A stretch of DNA of 64,000 nucleotides from CAZHFW01 sp964531675 (GTDB taxonomy: Bacteria > Planctomycetota > Phycisphaerae > Phycisphaerales > UBA1924). The notes below the pieces were generated by a model that was not told the origin of the DNA, ran no database searches, and saw only the letters and a program-made list of their open reading frames with translations. The translations under genes and the position numbers were made by a program. The stretch lies in NCBI GenBank assembly GCA_964531675.1, contig CAZHFW010000019.1, positions 1 to 64,000 on the forward strand. Reading direction: 5' to 3'. Below are positions 44,387 through 53,320 of the stretch, piece after piece (positions within the stretch are counted from its first letter, which is position 1; each line of letters begins with the position of its first letter).

Positions 44387-45103
44387 TCACTCGATGCGAT
44401 CGCTCTTCTGGAGGTTGTGTCGTGCACACAAGAGCTGAATGTTCTCGGGATTCGTGGACGATCCACCCTTGGAATAGGGAATGATGTGGTCAAAGTGCAA
44501 GTGATCGGAGCACCCACACTTGACGCAGAGACCCTTGTCCCGCTTCCAAACCGCTTGTCGAACGTGGGACGGGATCAGCCGGGCATGCTCGCCCACCGAA
44601 CTGCTCGGTCCGCCGCTCGTCAGGCTTGCACGAATCTCCAGCTTGAACTTGAAGACATGCCGCCCACCCGCGGGTTCGCGCCAGGCGTTGACAAGATCGA
44701 ACTCGCCGCAGAACACCCAGATACCCGACTTAATCTTCTCGTAGACCCGAACAATCTCCGGAGTTGCACCCAGATCAGCTGTCCGCTTCGCCGCTCGGAA
44801 GAACTGGCCGTTCCGCGTCGGCTTCCCGCTCGGCAGGACTTCGGGTTGGTCAACGGACTTCGGATCTGGCGAACCGGCCGTTCGCGGAATGTCGTGTCCC
44901 TCATAGATGAGCGTGCGTCCCTCGTCCTCAACCCGATCTGAGTAAGGCGCTCCCGGACGTCTGCTCATCAGGAGGACGCTCTTTCCGCCACGCACTCGAA
45001 AGTTCATCCCGTGCTGAAGGCTGATGCCCTCAACGAGGCACATCTGAGCATGTGATACAACCTCGCCCGGATACATCGAGTCGGCAGGGATCCCTGAGTT
45101 CAT
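44387..45103 (-). CDS. HNH endonuclease with possible SRA-like modified-DNA-sensing N-terminus
   Basis: A 238-residue protein. The C-terminal 60 residues are a clear HNH nuclease: AVWKRDKGLCVKCGCSDHLHFDHIIPYSKGGSSTNPENIQLLC, with the CxxC pair, the DH of the first strand and the Asn/His of the alpha part. The N-terminal region (GGKSVLLMSRRPGAPYSDRVEDEGRTLIYEGHDIPRT, IVRVYEKIKSGIWVFCGEF) resembles the SRA/YDG-type domains fused to HNH in modification-dependent restriction enzymes. That would mean it cuts DNA with modified bases. No methylase gene is next to it, as expected for such an enzyme. The codon bias is weaker than in neighbours, a sign of transfer. The N-terminal assignment is tentative. 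Confidence 0.75.
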   Translation of the reverse strand: MNSGIPADSMYPGEVVSHAQMCLVEGISLQHGMNFRVRGGKSVLLMSRRPGAPYSDRVEDEGRTLIYEGHDIPRTAGSPDPKSVDQPEVLPSGKPTRNGQFFRAAKRTADLGATPEIVRVYEKIKSGIWVFCGEFDLVNAWREPAGGRHVFKFKLEIRASLTSGGPSSSVGEHARLIPSHVRQAVWKRDKGLCVKCGCSDHLHFDHIIPYSKGGSSTNPENIQLLCARHNLQKSDRIE

Positions 45104-45174
45104 GAGGCACGCCCCACGGTCGCCAACAGAACGTGCGAAATACTGAAAAGCCGCATCAGCAGTTGCCTCGCCGC

Positions 45175-47190
45175 TCAGCCCTGCTTCGGCGCCGGATTGG
45201 CCTTCAGCCAGTTCCGAAGCTCGCGCACTTCCTCGATGGTGAGGTGGTGCGGATTCCGCGACGCGAAGCCCGCGATCCCGGCTCCTGCGATCGCGACCTG
45301 CACGCGGTCCTGCTTCACGCGGAGTTCGAGGGCCGCCTCCTGCAAAGTGTACGTCCGCACCGGAGCAGCCTTGGGCTTGTCCTCCGCGAGCGAGACGGTC
45401 CGGTTGAACACCGGCGCCCCGGGCCTGGAGTCCTGGTCCACGCAGAAATAGCCCAGTCGCTCGAACTGGAAGCGGTCGCCTTCCTTCGCGCTGGCCAGGC
45501 TCGGCTCCAGATACCCGGTCACGACCTTGAGCGAGTCCGGATTGAGATCGTCCAGCGGATTGCCGGTCGCCTTCCCGGGCTCCTCGGCCTTGAGCAGGCG
45601 GTCATAGAGCCTGACTTCGGCCTTCACCGCGTGGGCGGCGCTCACCCAGTGGATCGTGCCCTGGGGCTTGCGGGAGGGCTTCCCATCCGGGCCCACCGGC
45701 GCGTCGCCTCCCTTGGTTGCGGGATCGATCGTGCCGCGGACCTCGACGACTTCGCCCGCGGCGTTCTTCACCACCGACGTGCACGTGAAGAAGTACGCCC
45801 AGCGCAGACGCACTTCCGCTCCGGGAGAGAGCCTGAAGAACTTCTTGGGCGGATTCTCCATGAAGTCCTCGCGCTCGATGAAGAGCTCCCGCGCAAAGGG
45901 CACCGAGCGCGAGCCCGCGCCGGGATCCTCCGGGTTGTTCACGGCGCTGAGCTGTTCCACGTGCCCCTCCGGCACGTTCTCCACCACGACCTTGAGCGGG
46001 TTGAGCACCGCCATCGCTCGGCGGGCGGTCTTGTTCAGATGGTCGCGGATCGCGTTCTCAAGCCTCCCGATGTCGATGAAGCTCTCGACCTTGGTCACAC
46101 CCACGTCCTCGACGAACGCGCGGATCGCCTCGGGCGTGTACCCCCGGCGGCGCAGACCCGAGATCGTGGGCATGCGCGGATCATCCCAGCCCTTGACGAT
46201 CTTGTCGGTCACGAGCTTGAGCAGATTCCGCTTGCTCATGATCACGTACGTCGGGCGGAGCTTGGAGAACTCGATCTGCTGGGGATGGTGCAGTGTCTTG
46301 CCCCACGGACCCGAGCCGTCGGCGGTGCGGCCTTCGTTGATCGCGTCGATGAACCAGTCGTACAGCGGACGGTGATCCTCGAACTCGAGCGTGCAGATCG
46401 AGTGGGTGATGCCTTCGAGAGCGTCCTCGATGCCGTGGGCCCAGTCGTACATCGGGTAGATGCACCACTTGTCGCCCGTGTTGTGGTGCGACTCGTGGAC
46501 GATGCGGTACATCACCGGATCGCGCAGGTTGAAGTTGTTGCTCGCCAGATCGATCTTGGCGCGGAGGGTCTTGGCGCCGTTGGGATGCTTGCCTTCGCGC
46601 ATCTCGCGGAACAGGCGCAGGTTTTCGTCGACGGGGCGGTCGCGGAATGGGCTGGTCGCGGGAACGCCGGGCTTGCCGCGCCGCGCGGAGACTTCATCGC
46701 CCGAGAGATCGCAGACGTAGGCCTTGCCCTTCTTGATGAGCTCTTCGGCGAAGGCGTACATCTGCTCGAAGTAGTTGCTGGCGTAGTAGAGACCCCCGCC
46801 GTAGGGACCTTCGAAGTCCGCGCCGAGCCACTTCACGTCGCGGATGATGGAATCGACGTACTCCTGATCTTCCTTGGTGGGATTGGTGTCGTCGAAGCGC
46901 AGGTTGAACTTGCCGTCGGAGCGTTTGGCCAGCCCATGGTTCAGGCAGATGCTCTTGGCGTGCCCGATGTGGAGGTACCCGTTGGGTTCCGGCGGGAAGC
47001 GTGTGTGGACCCGCGGCTTGCCGAGCCTCTGCACGCCGTGACCGGCCTCGGCCGCGGACCAGACGCCCCACTTCCCAGCGGCGTTGTCGGCCTCGACGAT
47101 CTGCTCCAGGAAGTTCAAGTGGCGAGCGGAATCCGCCGGGGTTGAGCCGTGCGTTGAAGATCCTGAGGGCGTCGGATTGCTGGTGTTCAC
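45175..47190 (-). CDS. glnS: Glutaminyl-tRNA synthetase
   Basis: A 671-residue class I synthetase. The HIGH signature is in FPPEPNGYLHIGHAKS, the tRNA-specific catalytic segments include LRFDDTNPTKEDQEYVDSI, and the KMSKS loop is YVIMSKRNLLKL. The C-terminal beta-barrels (anticodon binding) follow, with FFRLSPGAEVRLRWAYF and GTIHWVSAAHAV. Compared with the E. coli enzyme it has about 115 extra residues at the C-terminus, ending in a small helical tail (LTIEEVRELRNWLKANPAPKQ). GlnRS and GltX (51334-53100) both being present means glutaminyl-tRNA is charged directly here. Start GTG at 47190 has GGAG at good spacing; a TTG nine codons up is weaker. Confidence 0.95.
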   Translation of the reverse strand: MNTSNPTPSGSSTHGSTPADSARHLNFLEQIVEADNAAGKWGVWSAAEAGHGVQRLGKPRVHTRFPPEPNGYLHIGHAKSICLNHGLAKRSDGKFNLRFDDTNPTKEDQEYVDSIIRDVKWLGADFEGPYGGGLYYASNYFEQMYAFAEELIKKGKAYVCDLSGDEVSARRGKPGVPATSPFRDRPVDENLRLFREMREGKHPNGAKTLRAKIDLASNNFNLRDPVMYRIVHESHHNTGDKWCIYPMYDWAHGIEDALEGITHSICTLEFEDHRPLYDWFIDAINEGRTADGSGPWGKTLHHPQQIEFSKLRPTYVIMSKRNLLKLVTDKIVKGWDDPRMPTISGLRRRGYTPEAIRAFVEDVGVTKVESFIDIGRLENAIRDHLNKTARRAMAVLNPLKVVVENVPEGHVEQLSAVNNPEDPGAGSRSVPFARELFIEREDFMENPPKKFFRLSPGAEVRLRWAYFFTCTSVVKNAAGEVVEVRGTIDPATKGGDAPVGPDGKPSRKPQGTIHWVSAAHAVKAEVRLYDRLLKAEEPGKATGNPLDDLNPDSLKVVTGYLEPSLASAKEGDRFQFERLGYFCVDQDSRPGAPVFNRTVSLAEDKPKAAPVRTYTLQEAALELRVKQDRVQVAIAGAGIAGFASRNPHHLTIEEVRELRNWLKANPAPKQG

Positions 47191-47403
47191 GAAGTGGGCT
47201 CCGAGTGCCCGGGGCAAGCGCGGCCCGCGGGGCCTTCATGGTAGTAGTGGGCCGGACGCCGATCGCACCACCGCGTTTCCCCCGGGGGATTACGCGGAGG
47301 GCGCGACAATATCCCACAAGCGGGTGGCCAAACCGCAAAGACGGCGCACCTTCAACTGTCTCGCGCAGCGTTTGTCTGCGCGCACGTTGATAAGGGGTAT
47401 CTC

Positions 47404-48063
47404 ATGCGTAAGTTTGGTCTTTGTGCGGTCGTCATGGCCGGTCTGGCCGCCGCTTCGTCCGCCCAGACCTTTATCGGTCCGAGCGACAGCGCCTACCTCA
47501 GCCGGGCCGACAGCCCCTGGGACACGTTCGCCCCGGGCTTCACGCTCCTCACGTTCGAAGATACCCAGGCTCTGCCGATCGGCGTCGGCGCCAATGGCAC
47601 CGTCGGTCACTTCGGCGGCCTCACCGACTCGGTCGACGCCGACGACGGCCTGATCGACGGCAGCGGCGTCTCCAATGGCTTCCTCGCCCACTCCATGTTT
47701 AGCGGCGACGGCGCCTCGGGCATCACCATCACCTTCGACAAGGTCCTGCTCTCCGAGCTGCCCCAGCGCGTCGGCCTGGCCTGGACCGATGGCTTCGGCA
47801 CCATCACCTTCGAGGCCTTCGACGCCGACGGCAACTCGCTCGGCACCACTTCGGGCCAGCACTCCGACGACGGCTTTGGCAGCACCACCGGCGAAGATCG
47901 CTTCTACGGCATCGAGTTCGCCGGCGGCGTGAGCAAGGTCAACATCCGCAACTCCTCGGGCGGAATCGAGATCGACCACATCCAGTACGGCCCCGTCCCC
48001 GCGCCCGGCGCCGTGACCGTGATCGGTCTGGCGGGCCTGGTCGCTGGTCGCCGCCGTCGCTGA
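47404..48063 (+). CDS. Secreted protein with C-terminal VPAPG/RRRR sorting signal
   Basis: A 219-residue protein. Its signal peptide is MRKFGLCAVVMAGLAAASSA (cleavage near SSA-Q). A beta-rich domain follows, with Asp/Gly-rich stretches (FGGLTDSVDADDGLIDGSG, SGQHSDDGFGSTTGEDRFYG) that could bind calcium. It closes with VPAPGAVTVIGLAGLVAGRRRR, the sorting tail. The pattern of Gly, Asp and Phe resembles the 'PEP-CTERM, jelly-roll' extracellular proteins. AAGGGG 8 nt before the ATG is a clear ribosome-binding site. A terminator follows. It is the divergent neighbour of glnS, 213 bp apart. The target may be the cell surface or extracellular matrix. Confidence 0.85.
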   Translation: MRKFGLCAVVMAGLAAASSAQTFIGPSDSAYLSRADSPWDTFAPGFTLLTFEDTQALPIGVGANGTVGHFGGLTDSVDADDGLIDGSGVSNGFLAHSMFSGDGASGITITFDKVLLSELPQRVGLAWTDGFGTITFEAFDADGNSLGTTSGQHSDDGFGSTTGEDRFYGIEFAGGVSKVNIRNSSGGIEIDHIQYGPVPAPGAVTVIGLAGLVAGRRRR

Positions 48064-48091
48064 GACTTCCAGGCAACCGCTTCGCCTTTCC

Positions 48092-48119
48092 AAGGCCGCC
48101 CATCTCGGGCGGCCTTTTT
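48092..48119 (+). terminator. Rho-independent terminator after the 47.4-kb secreted-protein gene
   Basis: A stem GGCCGCCC/GGGCGGCC with a 5-nt loop is followed by TTTTTG. It ends the transcript of the gene at 47404-48063. Confidence 0.9.
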
Positions 48120-48192
48120 GTTGCAACCACCCCGCGCCTCGACCGGTTCAACCCATGGACCGAGCCCGATTGCTCTCTTCCAGGGGTGCCTG

Positions 48193-48864
48193 ATGAATAC
48201 CGCAACGACCGCTGCCCTCGCGCTTCAGCTCCTGGCCGGGAGCGCGACCGGAGCCATCGCCTTCGACAACATCACCAACGCGGTGCTCTCTTCCACAACC
48301 GTGCAGACCGTGCTCCCCTGGCAAGCGGAAGACAGCAAGCTCGCCAACGGCTCCGCCTTGACGATTACACGGGTGGAGTTGCTGACCCGACTGAGCTCTC
48401 GCAGCCCCAAGCCCTCATTCGAGGGCGTTCTGACGATGAGCGTCTGCCTGTCTGCACCGCTGCAAGGCAGCCTCACTCAGCCCGGCACGATCCTCGCGAC
48501 CGCTTCCACGGCCCGCATGTGGAACGCAGGTTCGAACGAGCTGATTGCGTTCGACATCGCGCCGCTCGCGGTCCCGAGCCAGAACCTTTGGATCATCTGG
48601 CAGTTCTCAACGCCGGACGGGCAAGGCGTGCTCCCCGCGGGAGACGCGCCTTTCGTGATGCAGACCGAGACCCTTCCGACGATCGGAACGACGACGGTCA
48701 GCTCCGGCGCGTCGCCGAGTTCGACAGGCCCCTGGCAGCTCTTCCAGGAAGTTGGGCACTACCGCGCCATCCGCATCACGACGGTGCCCGTGCCCGCAAC
48801 GCTGGCGATCGTGGGCCTGGGCGGACTGTCGCTCTCGCGGCGCATGCGCCACCGGCGCATTTGA
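48193..48864 (+). CDS. Secreted protein with C-terminal VPVPA/RRMRHRR sorting signal
   Basis: A 223-residue protein with a weak signal sequence (ALALQLLAGSATGAIA) and a beta-rich body (TITRVELLTRLSSRSPKPSF, LWIIWQFSTPDGQGVLPAGD, VGHYRAIRITTVPVP). It ends with VPVPATLAIVGLGGLSLSRRMRHRRI, a degenerate version of the sorting tail in its neighbours: VPVPA instead of VPAPG, and a scattered Arg cluster. A possible AGGGG ribosome-binding site lies 7 nt before the ATG at 48193. It is probably another envelope-sorted protein. Function unknown. The repeat family 2 hairpins at 48876-48996 follow immediately. Confidence 0.75.
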   Translation: MNTATTAALALQLLAGSATGAIAFDNITNAVLSSTTVQTVLPWQAEDSKLANGSALTITRVELLTRLSSRSPKPSFEGVLTMSVCLSAPLQGSLTQPGTILATASTARMWNAGSNELIAFDIAPLAVPSQNLWIIWQFSTPDGQGVLPAGDAPFVMQTETLPTIGTTTVSSGASPSSTGPWQLFQEVGHYRAIRITTVPVPATLAIVGLGGLSLSRRMRHRRI

Positions 48865-48875
48865 TTCCCCGAATC

Positions 48876-48996
48876 GTCAGAGCCGAGCAGCGCAAGCTGC
48901 CGGCAAGCTCGGAGACCGACGCGATTACTTCGGGATGCCGGCGCGATCCGCGCCTCCCCCACGCTTTGCCGGCCGCTTGCGCGGCACGGCTCTGAC
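48876..48996. repeat. Inverted repeat with GCAA-loop hairpins (family 2, copy 2)
   Basis: Left arm 48876-48908 and right arm 48963-48996 match at most positions. Each arm is a hairpin with a GCAA loop on one strand (CAGC-GCAA-GCTG on the left, GCCGC-GCAA-GCGGC for the right arm read on the minus strand). It lies between two convergent genes and could block transcription from both sides, but no T tract is present. Confidence 0.7.
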
Positions 48997-49020
48997 AGAT
49001 ACCGTTTTCACGCCCCCTCG

Positions 49021-49887
49021 TCATCGAGCAACCACGAGCACGATCCAGTCGTCTCCGAGTTCTTCAGGCCCCGTCACGGGCGCAGGCCGCTGGCCCGGCG
49101 CGATGTTCACGTCCTTGTACACCTCGGTCCGTGTGAACCCCGCCTCGTGCATCGCCTCACGAAGCTCCGCGATCGACCAGAGCCTCCAGCGGTATCGAAA
49201 CGCGTACGGCAGTTCCTGCGTCACCTCTCCGTCCACCTCAACGCGGAAGGAGATGGAGTTCTCCACGATGCCTGTCAACGGATCGGCGCGATCGTGCGAC
49301 CACGAGTAGCGGATCATTTCCCGCCCTCGACCGGGATGGCGTCGTTCGAAGCCTCCGAGCTTGAAGGCGGACGCCCCGCCGTAGAGATCGCACGCGAAGA
49401 CGCCGCCGCCAAAGCCGCTGTTCCCGCGATCGATCCGCGACTTGCACCGCTTCAGATACGAGAGCAGCGTCGAACGCTCGAGGCAGTACCCGATCGAGAA
49501 GTTTCCCACGAACACAACGTCGCACCCGTCGTGCGTGCCAACTCCATCCGAGCCTCTCGCGCGAGCGAGAGGAATCTTGGCGCCACGCGGCGCGTCCCCC
49601 ACGCCGATGCAATCCGCGCACCGAAGCTCCACGCGATCCGCGGTGCCATCACGCTCCACGCCCGCGCGGGCCAGCGCGATGACTTCCGCATCCAGATCCG
49701 TCGCGATCGCACGCCCCGCCTGCTGGGCCCGCGCCGCCTCGGCGCACCAGCGCCGCGAGACCGCCGCGGTGCCGCAGAAATCCTCCGCGAGCACGATGGG
49801 CTCGTTCCCATGCACGCCGCGGAGAAACGCGACAACGTGCCGGGGAGATTGGACGCAGAGCTCGTAGCAGTCAAAGCGTGAGAGCAT
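49021..49887 (-). CDS. SAM-dependent methyltransferase (class I)
   Basis: A 288-residue methyltransferase. The SAM-binding region is IVLAEDFCGTAAVSRRWCAE (motif I, with the Gly-rich loop replaced by FCGTAAVS), then AIATDLDAEVIALARAGV (motif II acidic) and CDVVFVGNFSIGYCL (motif IV). The C-terminal half is strand-rich (YAFRYRWRLWSIAELREAMHEAGFTRTEVYKDVN), typical of small-molecule methyltransferases of class I. It is encoded 3 bp after the sulfatase stop codon and so is likely co-transcribed with the sulfatase. The substrate is unknown. There is no TM or signal peptide. Confidence 0.82.
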   Translation of the reverse strand: MLSRFDCYELCVQSPRHVVAFLRGVHGNEPIVLAEDFCGTAAVSRRWCAEAARAQQAGRAIATDLDAEVIALARAGVERDGTADRVELRCADCIGVGDAPRGAKIPLARARGSDGVGTHDGCDVVFVGNFSIGYCLERSTLLSYLKRCKSRIDRGNSGFGGGVFACDLYGGASAFKLGGFERRHPGRGREMIRYSWSHDRADPLTGIVENSISFRVEVDGEVTQELPYAFRYRWRLWSIAELREAMHEAGFTRTEVYKDVNIAPGQRPAPVTGPEELGDDWIVLVVAR

Positions 49888-49890
49888 GAT

Positions 49891-51312
49891 TCACTCGGCG
49901 ACCACGTTCCATTCGGGGAGGGCCGCAGCGGAACGCTGGGCCATGATGCTGCGGACGCGCTCCACGATCTCAGGATGCTGGGACGCGATGTTCGACTTCT
50001 CGGCGCGATCGGTTGTCAGATCGTAGAGCTCGATGGGCGCATCAGGGTTCTTCTTTAGATTCCGGCGGACAGCTTTGTACTGACCGAGCCGCACCGCCTG
50101 CCAGCCGCCGCCGCTGGGGAACTCCCAGGACAGCCACTCGTGCGACGGCGCGCCGGGCACCAGTTCCCGGATCGGAAGGCCATCGATGCCATCCGGCGTC
50201 GCAGCGCCCGCCAGACTCGTGATCGTGGGCATCAGGTCCCATGACCCGACGAGTCGATCCGACTCGCCTCGCACGCCGCCCGACGCGAACCCGATGATCA
50301 GGGGCACGCGCACGCCCCCCTCGTACAGATCCATCTTGCGCCCGCGGAGCCCTGCGGTGCTGTCAAAGAACGTGCTGTCCGCGCCGCCGACGTCGAAGGT
50401 CGGCCCGTTGTCACTCGTGAAGATGATGAGCGTGTCACGCTCCGGCGGAAGCGTGCCGATCGCGTCCACGATCGCGCCGAAGTCCTGATCAAGCCTCGAG
50501 ACCATCCCCGCATATGCCGCGTGAGGCTTCTCATGGGGCAGATATCCCTTCTTGCCGTCGTAAGGCTTGTCGGGCATCGACTCGCCCATCGCGACCGCTT
50601 CCGCCGGCGCTTGCAACGCCAGATGAGGCACGGGGGTCGCGAAGTACAGGAAGAAGGGCTCATCCCGGCGGGCCTTGATGAACTTGATCGCCTCTTCGCG
50701 GAAGAGGTCCGGCGCGTACGTCTGGCCGACCTGATCCCCGCGCGTGGGAGACTCCGGATTGCCCGGCAGCGCCTCGCGCTTGCCGTCGCGGTAGAGATAC
50801 GCGGGATAGTGGTTGTGCGCGTGCCGCTGACAGATGTACCCGTAGAAGTGATCGAATCCCTGCGTCAGCGGATCGCCGCTCGATCCCCAGGGCCCGAGCC
50901 CCCACTTCCCGACGGCGGCGGTCGCGTACCCGCGGGCCTTGAGCAGTTCCGCCAACGTCCGCGCGTCGGCGGGGAGTGGGTACTGCCCTTCGGGCTGAAC
51001 CTCCTTGTTGTCACGGATCGCCGCGTGCACCGAGGCCATCCCGGTCAGCAGCACGCACCGGGACGGCGCGCACACCGGACTCCCGGCGTACGCATCCGTG
51101 AACCGCAGCGCCCGAGACGCGAAGGCATCAATCCGCGGCGTGCGGATCCGCTGCTGCCCATAACAACCCAGTTCGCCATACCCCAGGTCATCGGCAAGCA
51201 CCAGCACGATGTTGGGCGGCGTGGCCCCCGCATGCGTCGTCGCCGGCGCCCGTGGCGAAGCATCGACCGTCAGAGTCAGCGCGAGCAGCACGACAAGAAA
51301 GCCTCGAAGCAT
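49891..51312 (-). CDS. Secreted Cys-type sulfatase
   Basis: A 473-residue secreted sulfatase. A signal peptide (MLRGFLVVLLALTLTVDASP) is followed by the metal-binding NIVLVLADDLGYGELGCYG. The formylglycine motif CAPSR is in SPVCAPSRCVLLTG, so the Cys must be oxidised to formylglycine by a maturation enzyme. Later TFTSDN-like IIFTSDNGPT and LRGRKMDLYEGGVRVPLI are the second metal and substrate segments. It hydrolyses sulfate esters, probably on a polysaccharide, as many planctomycete sulfatases do. It lies 21 bp after gltX and shares a transcript with a methyltransferase 3 bp downstream. The carbohydrate specificity is unknown. Confidence 0.93.
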   Translation of the reverse strand: MLRGFLVVLLALTLTVDASPRAPATTHAGATPPNIVLVLADDLGYGELGCYGQQRIRTPRIDAFASRALRFTDAYAGSPVCAPSRCVLLTGMASVHAAIRDNKEVQPEGQYPLPADARTLAELLKARGYATAAVGKWGLGPWGSSGDPLTQGFDHFYGYICQRHAHNHYPAYLYRDGKREALPGNPESPTRGDQVGQTYAPDLFREEAIKFIKARRDEPFFLYFATPVPHLALQAPAEAVAMGESMPDKPYDGKKGYLPHEKPHAAYAGMVSRLDQDFGAIVDAIGTLPPERDTLIIFTSDNGPTFDVGGADSTFFDSTAGLRGRKMDLYEGGVRVPLIIGFASGGVRGESDRLVGSWDLMPTITSLAGAATPDGIDGLPIRELVPGAPSHEWLSWEFPSGGGWQAVRLGQYKAVRRNLKKNPDAPIELYDLTTDRAEKSNIASQHPEIVERVRSIMAQRSAAALPEWNVVAE

Positions 51313-51333
51313 CCGCCGAGCATAACGCCGTGC

Positions 51334-53100
51334 TTAGCTGCTGCACGCCGCCAGGCACCGGTCGATCCGCTTCAGCGAGCTGGCCTTCCCCAGGACCGTG
51401 AGCGTTTCGCCAAGGCCCGGGCTCACGGTCGTGCCGGTCACCGCGACGCGGACCGCCTGCGAGACGGGCCCCATCGCGGGCTTGCCGTCGGGGCCCGCAG
51501 CCTGCTGCGCGAGCTGTTCCATCAGCGCGTGGATCGACTCGGGCTTCCACTCCGACTCGGTCAGTGCGCCGAGCCTCTCGCGGATCGTCCGCAGATGCCC
51601 CAGCCCGGCGCTTGAGTCGCCCTTGAGCGCCTTCTCCACCGCCGCGGGATCGAACGCGTATTCGTCATCGCCCGCGAGCAGGAACCCGATGGGCCTGATC
51701 GCGTCGCGCAGCGTCTTGGCGCGGGGCTTCAACGCCCGCGCCAGCACGAGCTGGGCGTCCCGTGAGAGCCCCGTGATGCGCGCGTGGATCGCGGGCTCGT
51801 ACTCCTTGAGCCAGGCGACGAAGCGTTCCACGAACTGCTCGTCGCTGAGGGCCGCGATCGCGTCGGCGTTGAACGAGAGGAGCTTGGCGCGGTCGAACTT
51901 GGCGTTGGTGCGGCCGATGCGCTCGATCGAGAAGTGCTTGGCGATGAACGCCATGTCGAACTTCTCAAGGTCCCGGCCGTCCTCAAGCTTCATCCCCGGG
52001 TTCCAGCCCAGAAGCCCGAGGAAGTTGGTGATCGCCTCGGGGAGATACCCGTTCTGGCGGAAGTCCCACACCTCGATCTCGGGAAGCGCGATCTTGAAGT
52101 GACGACCGAGGGCCGCGGCGACGTCCAGATTGTCGTTCTCGGCGGCCAGGAAGTCCGACACGAGCTTGGCGTCCAGGGCCGTGGCCTTGGCGATCGACTC
52201 GGCGGTGATCGCCTTGTCCTTGGCCATGGCGTCCTTGGCCGCCTTGCGCGCGAACTTGGCCTTGTCGCGCTTGCTCATCTTGGAGCCATCCATATTGAAG
52301 ATGAGGGGCATGTGCCCATACGCGGGCGTGCGGAACGCGCCGCCGCCGTGCTCGGGCAGGCGCGTCAGGGCCCGCTGGAGCGCCACGTGCCTGGGCGTGT
52401 TGGCCAGGTGCTCCTGCGCGCGCATGACGTGCGTGACGCCCATGAGCTCGTCGTCGATCACCACCGCGAAGTGGTACGTCGGGAACCCGTCGGCCTTGCG
52501 GATGACAAAGTCATCGACTTCGCCCGGCGCGATCTTCACGTCGCCCAGCACCTGATCACGGACGACGACCTCGCCCGGGTCCATCGCGAAGCGCACCACG
52601 TGAGGCTCCCCCGCCTTGGCACGCTTGATGCGCTCGGCGGGCGCGACGCCGAAGGTGAAGTCGGCGGGACGCGGGTACTTGAAGGTCTGCTTGGCGGCGG
52701 TCGCGGCCTTGCGGAGCTTCTCGAGCTCCTCCGAACTGTCGAACGCGGGATACGCCCGGCCGATGGACATGAGGTGTTCGATGTACGCGTTGTAGATCGC
52801 GACGCGCTGCGCCTGGAAGTAAGGCCCGACCTTGCGCTCATCGCCGCCGATCGACTTGCCCGCCGCGGTCTTCAGGGCCGGGCCGTCGTCCCACACGATG
52901 CCGAGCCAGGCCAGATCGTCGAGGATGCCGCGGGCGGACTCTTCGCTCGAGCGGGCCTGATCGGTGTCCTCGATGCGGATCATGAAGCGTCCGCCCTGGC
53001 TCTTGGCGAAGGCCCAGCAGAACAGGGCCGAGCGGGCCCCGCCGATGTGCAGGTGGCCGGTGGGGGAAGGGGCGAAACGGGTGACGATCGGGTGGGCCAT
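51334..53100 (-). CDS. gltX: Glutamyl-tRNA synthetase
   Basis: A 588-residue class I synthetase, longer than the usual 470-500. The HIGH region is TRFAPSPTGHLHIGGARSALF; the KMSKS loop is DGSKMSKRDKAKFARKAA. After this comes an insertion of about 70 residues (AKDKAITAESIAKATAL..., LAAENDNLDVAAALGRHFKI) before GYLPEAITNFLGLLGWNPG, where shorter enzymes continue directly. The C-terminal anticodon domain follows normally. It charges tRNA-Glu; discrimination for tRNA-Gln is not predictable, but GlnRS is encoded at 45175. It is the first gene of a run with the sulfatase and the methyltransferase. The insertion has an Ala/Lys-rich helix. Confidence 0.95.
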   Translation of the reverse strand: MAHPIVTRFAPSPTGHLHIGGARSALFCWAFAKSQGGRFMIRIEDTDQARSSEESARGILDDLAWLGIVWDDGPALKTAAGKSIGGDERKVGPYFQAQRVAIYNAYIEHLMSIGRAYPAFDSSEELEKLRKAATAAKQTFKYPRPADFTFGVAPAERIKRAKAGEPHVVRFAMDPGEVVVRDQVLGDVKIAPGEVDDFVIRKADGFPTYHFAVVIDDELMGVTHVMRAQEHLANTPRHVALQRALTRLPEHGGGAFRTPAYGHMPLIFNMDGSKMSKRDKAKFARKAAKDAMAKDKAITAESIAKATALDAKLVSDFLAAENDNLDVAAALGRHFKIALPEIEVWDFRQNGYLPEAITNFLGLLGWNPGMKLEDGRDLEKFDMAFIAKHFSIERIGRTNAKFDRAKLLSFNADAIAALSDEQFVERFVAWLKEYEPAIHARITGLSRDAQLVLARALKPRAKTLRDAIRPIGFLLAGDDEYAFDPAAVEKALKGDSSAGLGHLRTIRERLGALTESEWKPESIHALMEQLAQQAAGPDGKPAMGPVSQAVRVAVTGTTVSPGLGETLTVLGKASSLKRIDRCLAACSS

Positions 53101-53320
53101 AGGGGCGGATCGTAGAGCGCAACCCGACCCGAACAGCTGTCAGGCACCTTGACGGCAGCTCAAGACTTTCTCCCCACTTTGGTTGCAGAACCTCGAACCG
53201 GTGGCACCTTTGGCGGTGAGGGGAGCGCTGCGCAACAAAGGCGTAGACGCTCGAGTCGTTCCCATGGACAGGCCCGGTTATTCGGCCTGGTGATGTCCAT
53301 GCAGGAGAAAGGGAAGTCAG

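Noticed and set aside
53273..53301. Inverted repeat in the leader of the 53.3-kb secreted-protein gene as a riboswitch
   Set aside because: Only an 8-bp outer stem and a GGCC inner stem are visible, without any known riboswitch core; it may be chance or a simple leader hairpin.
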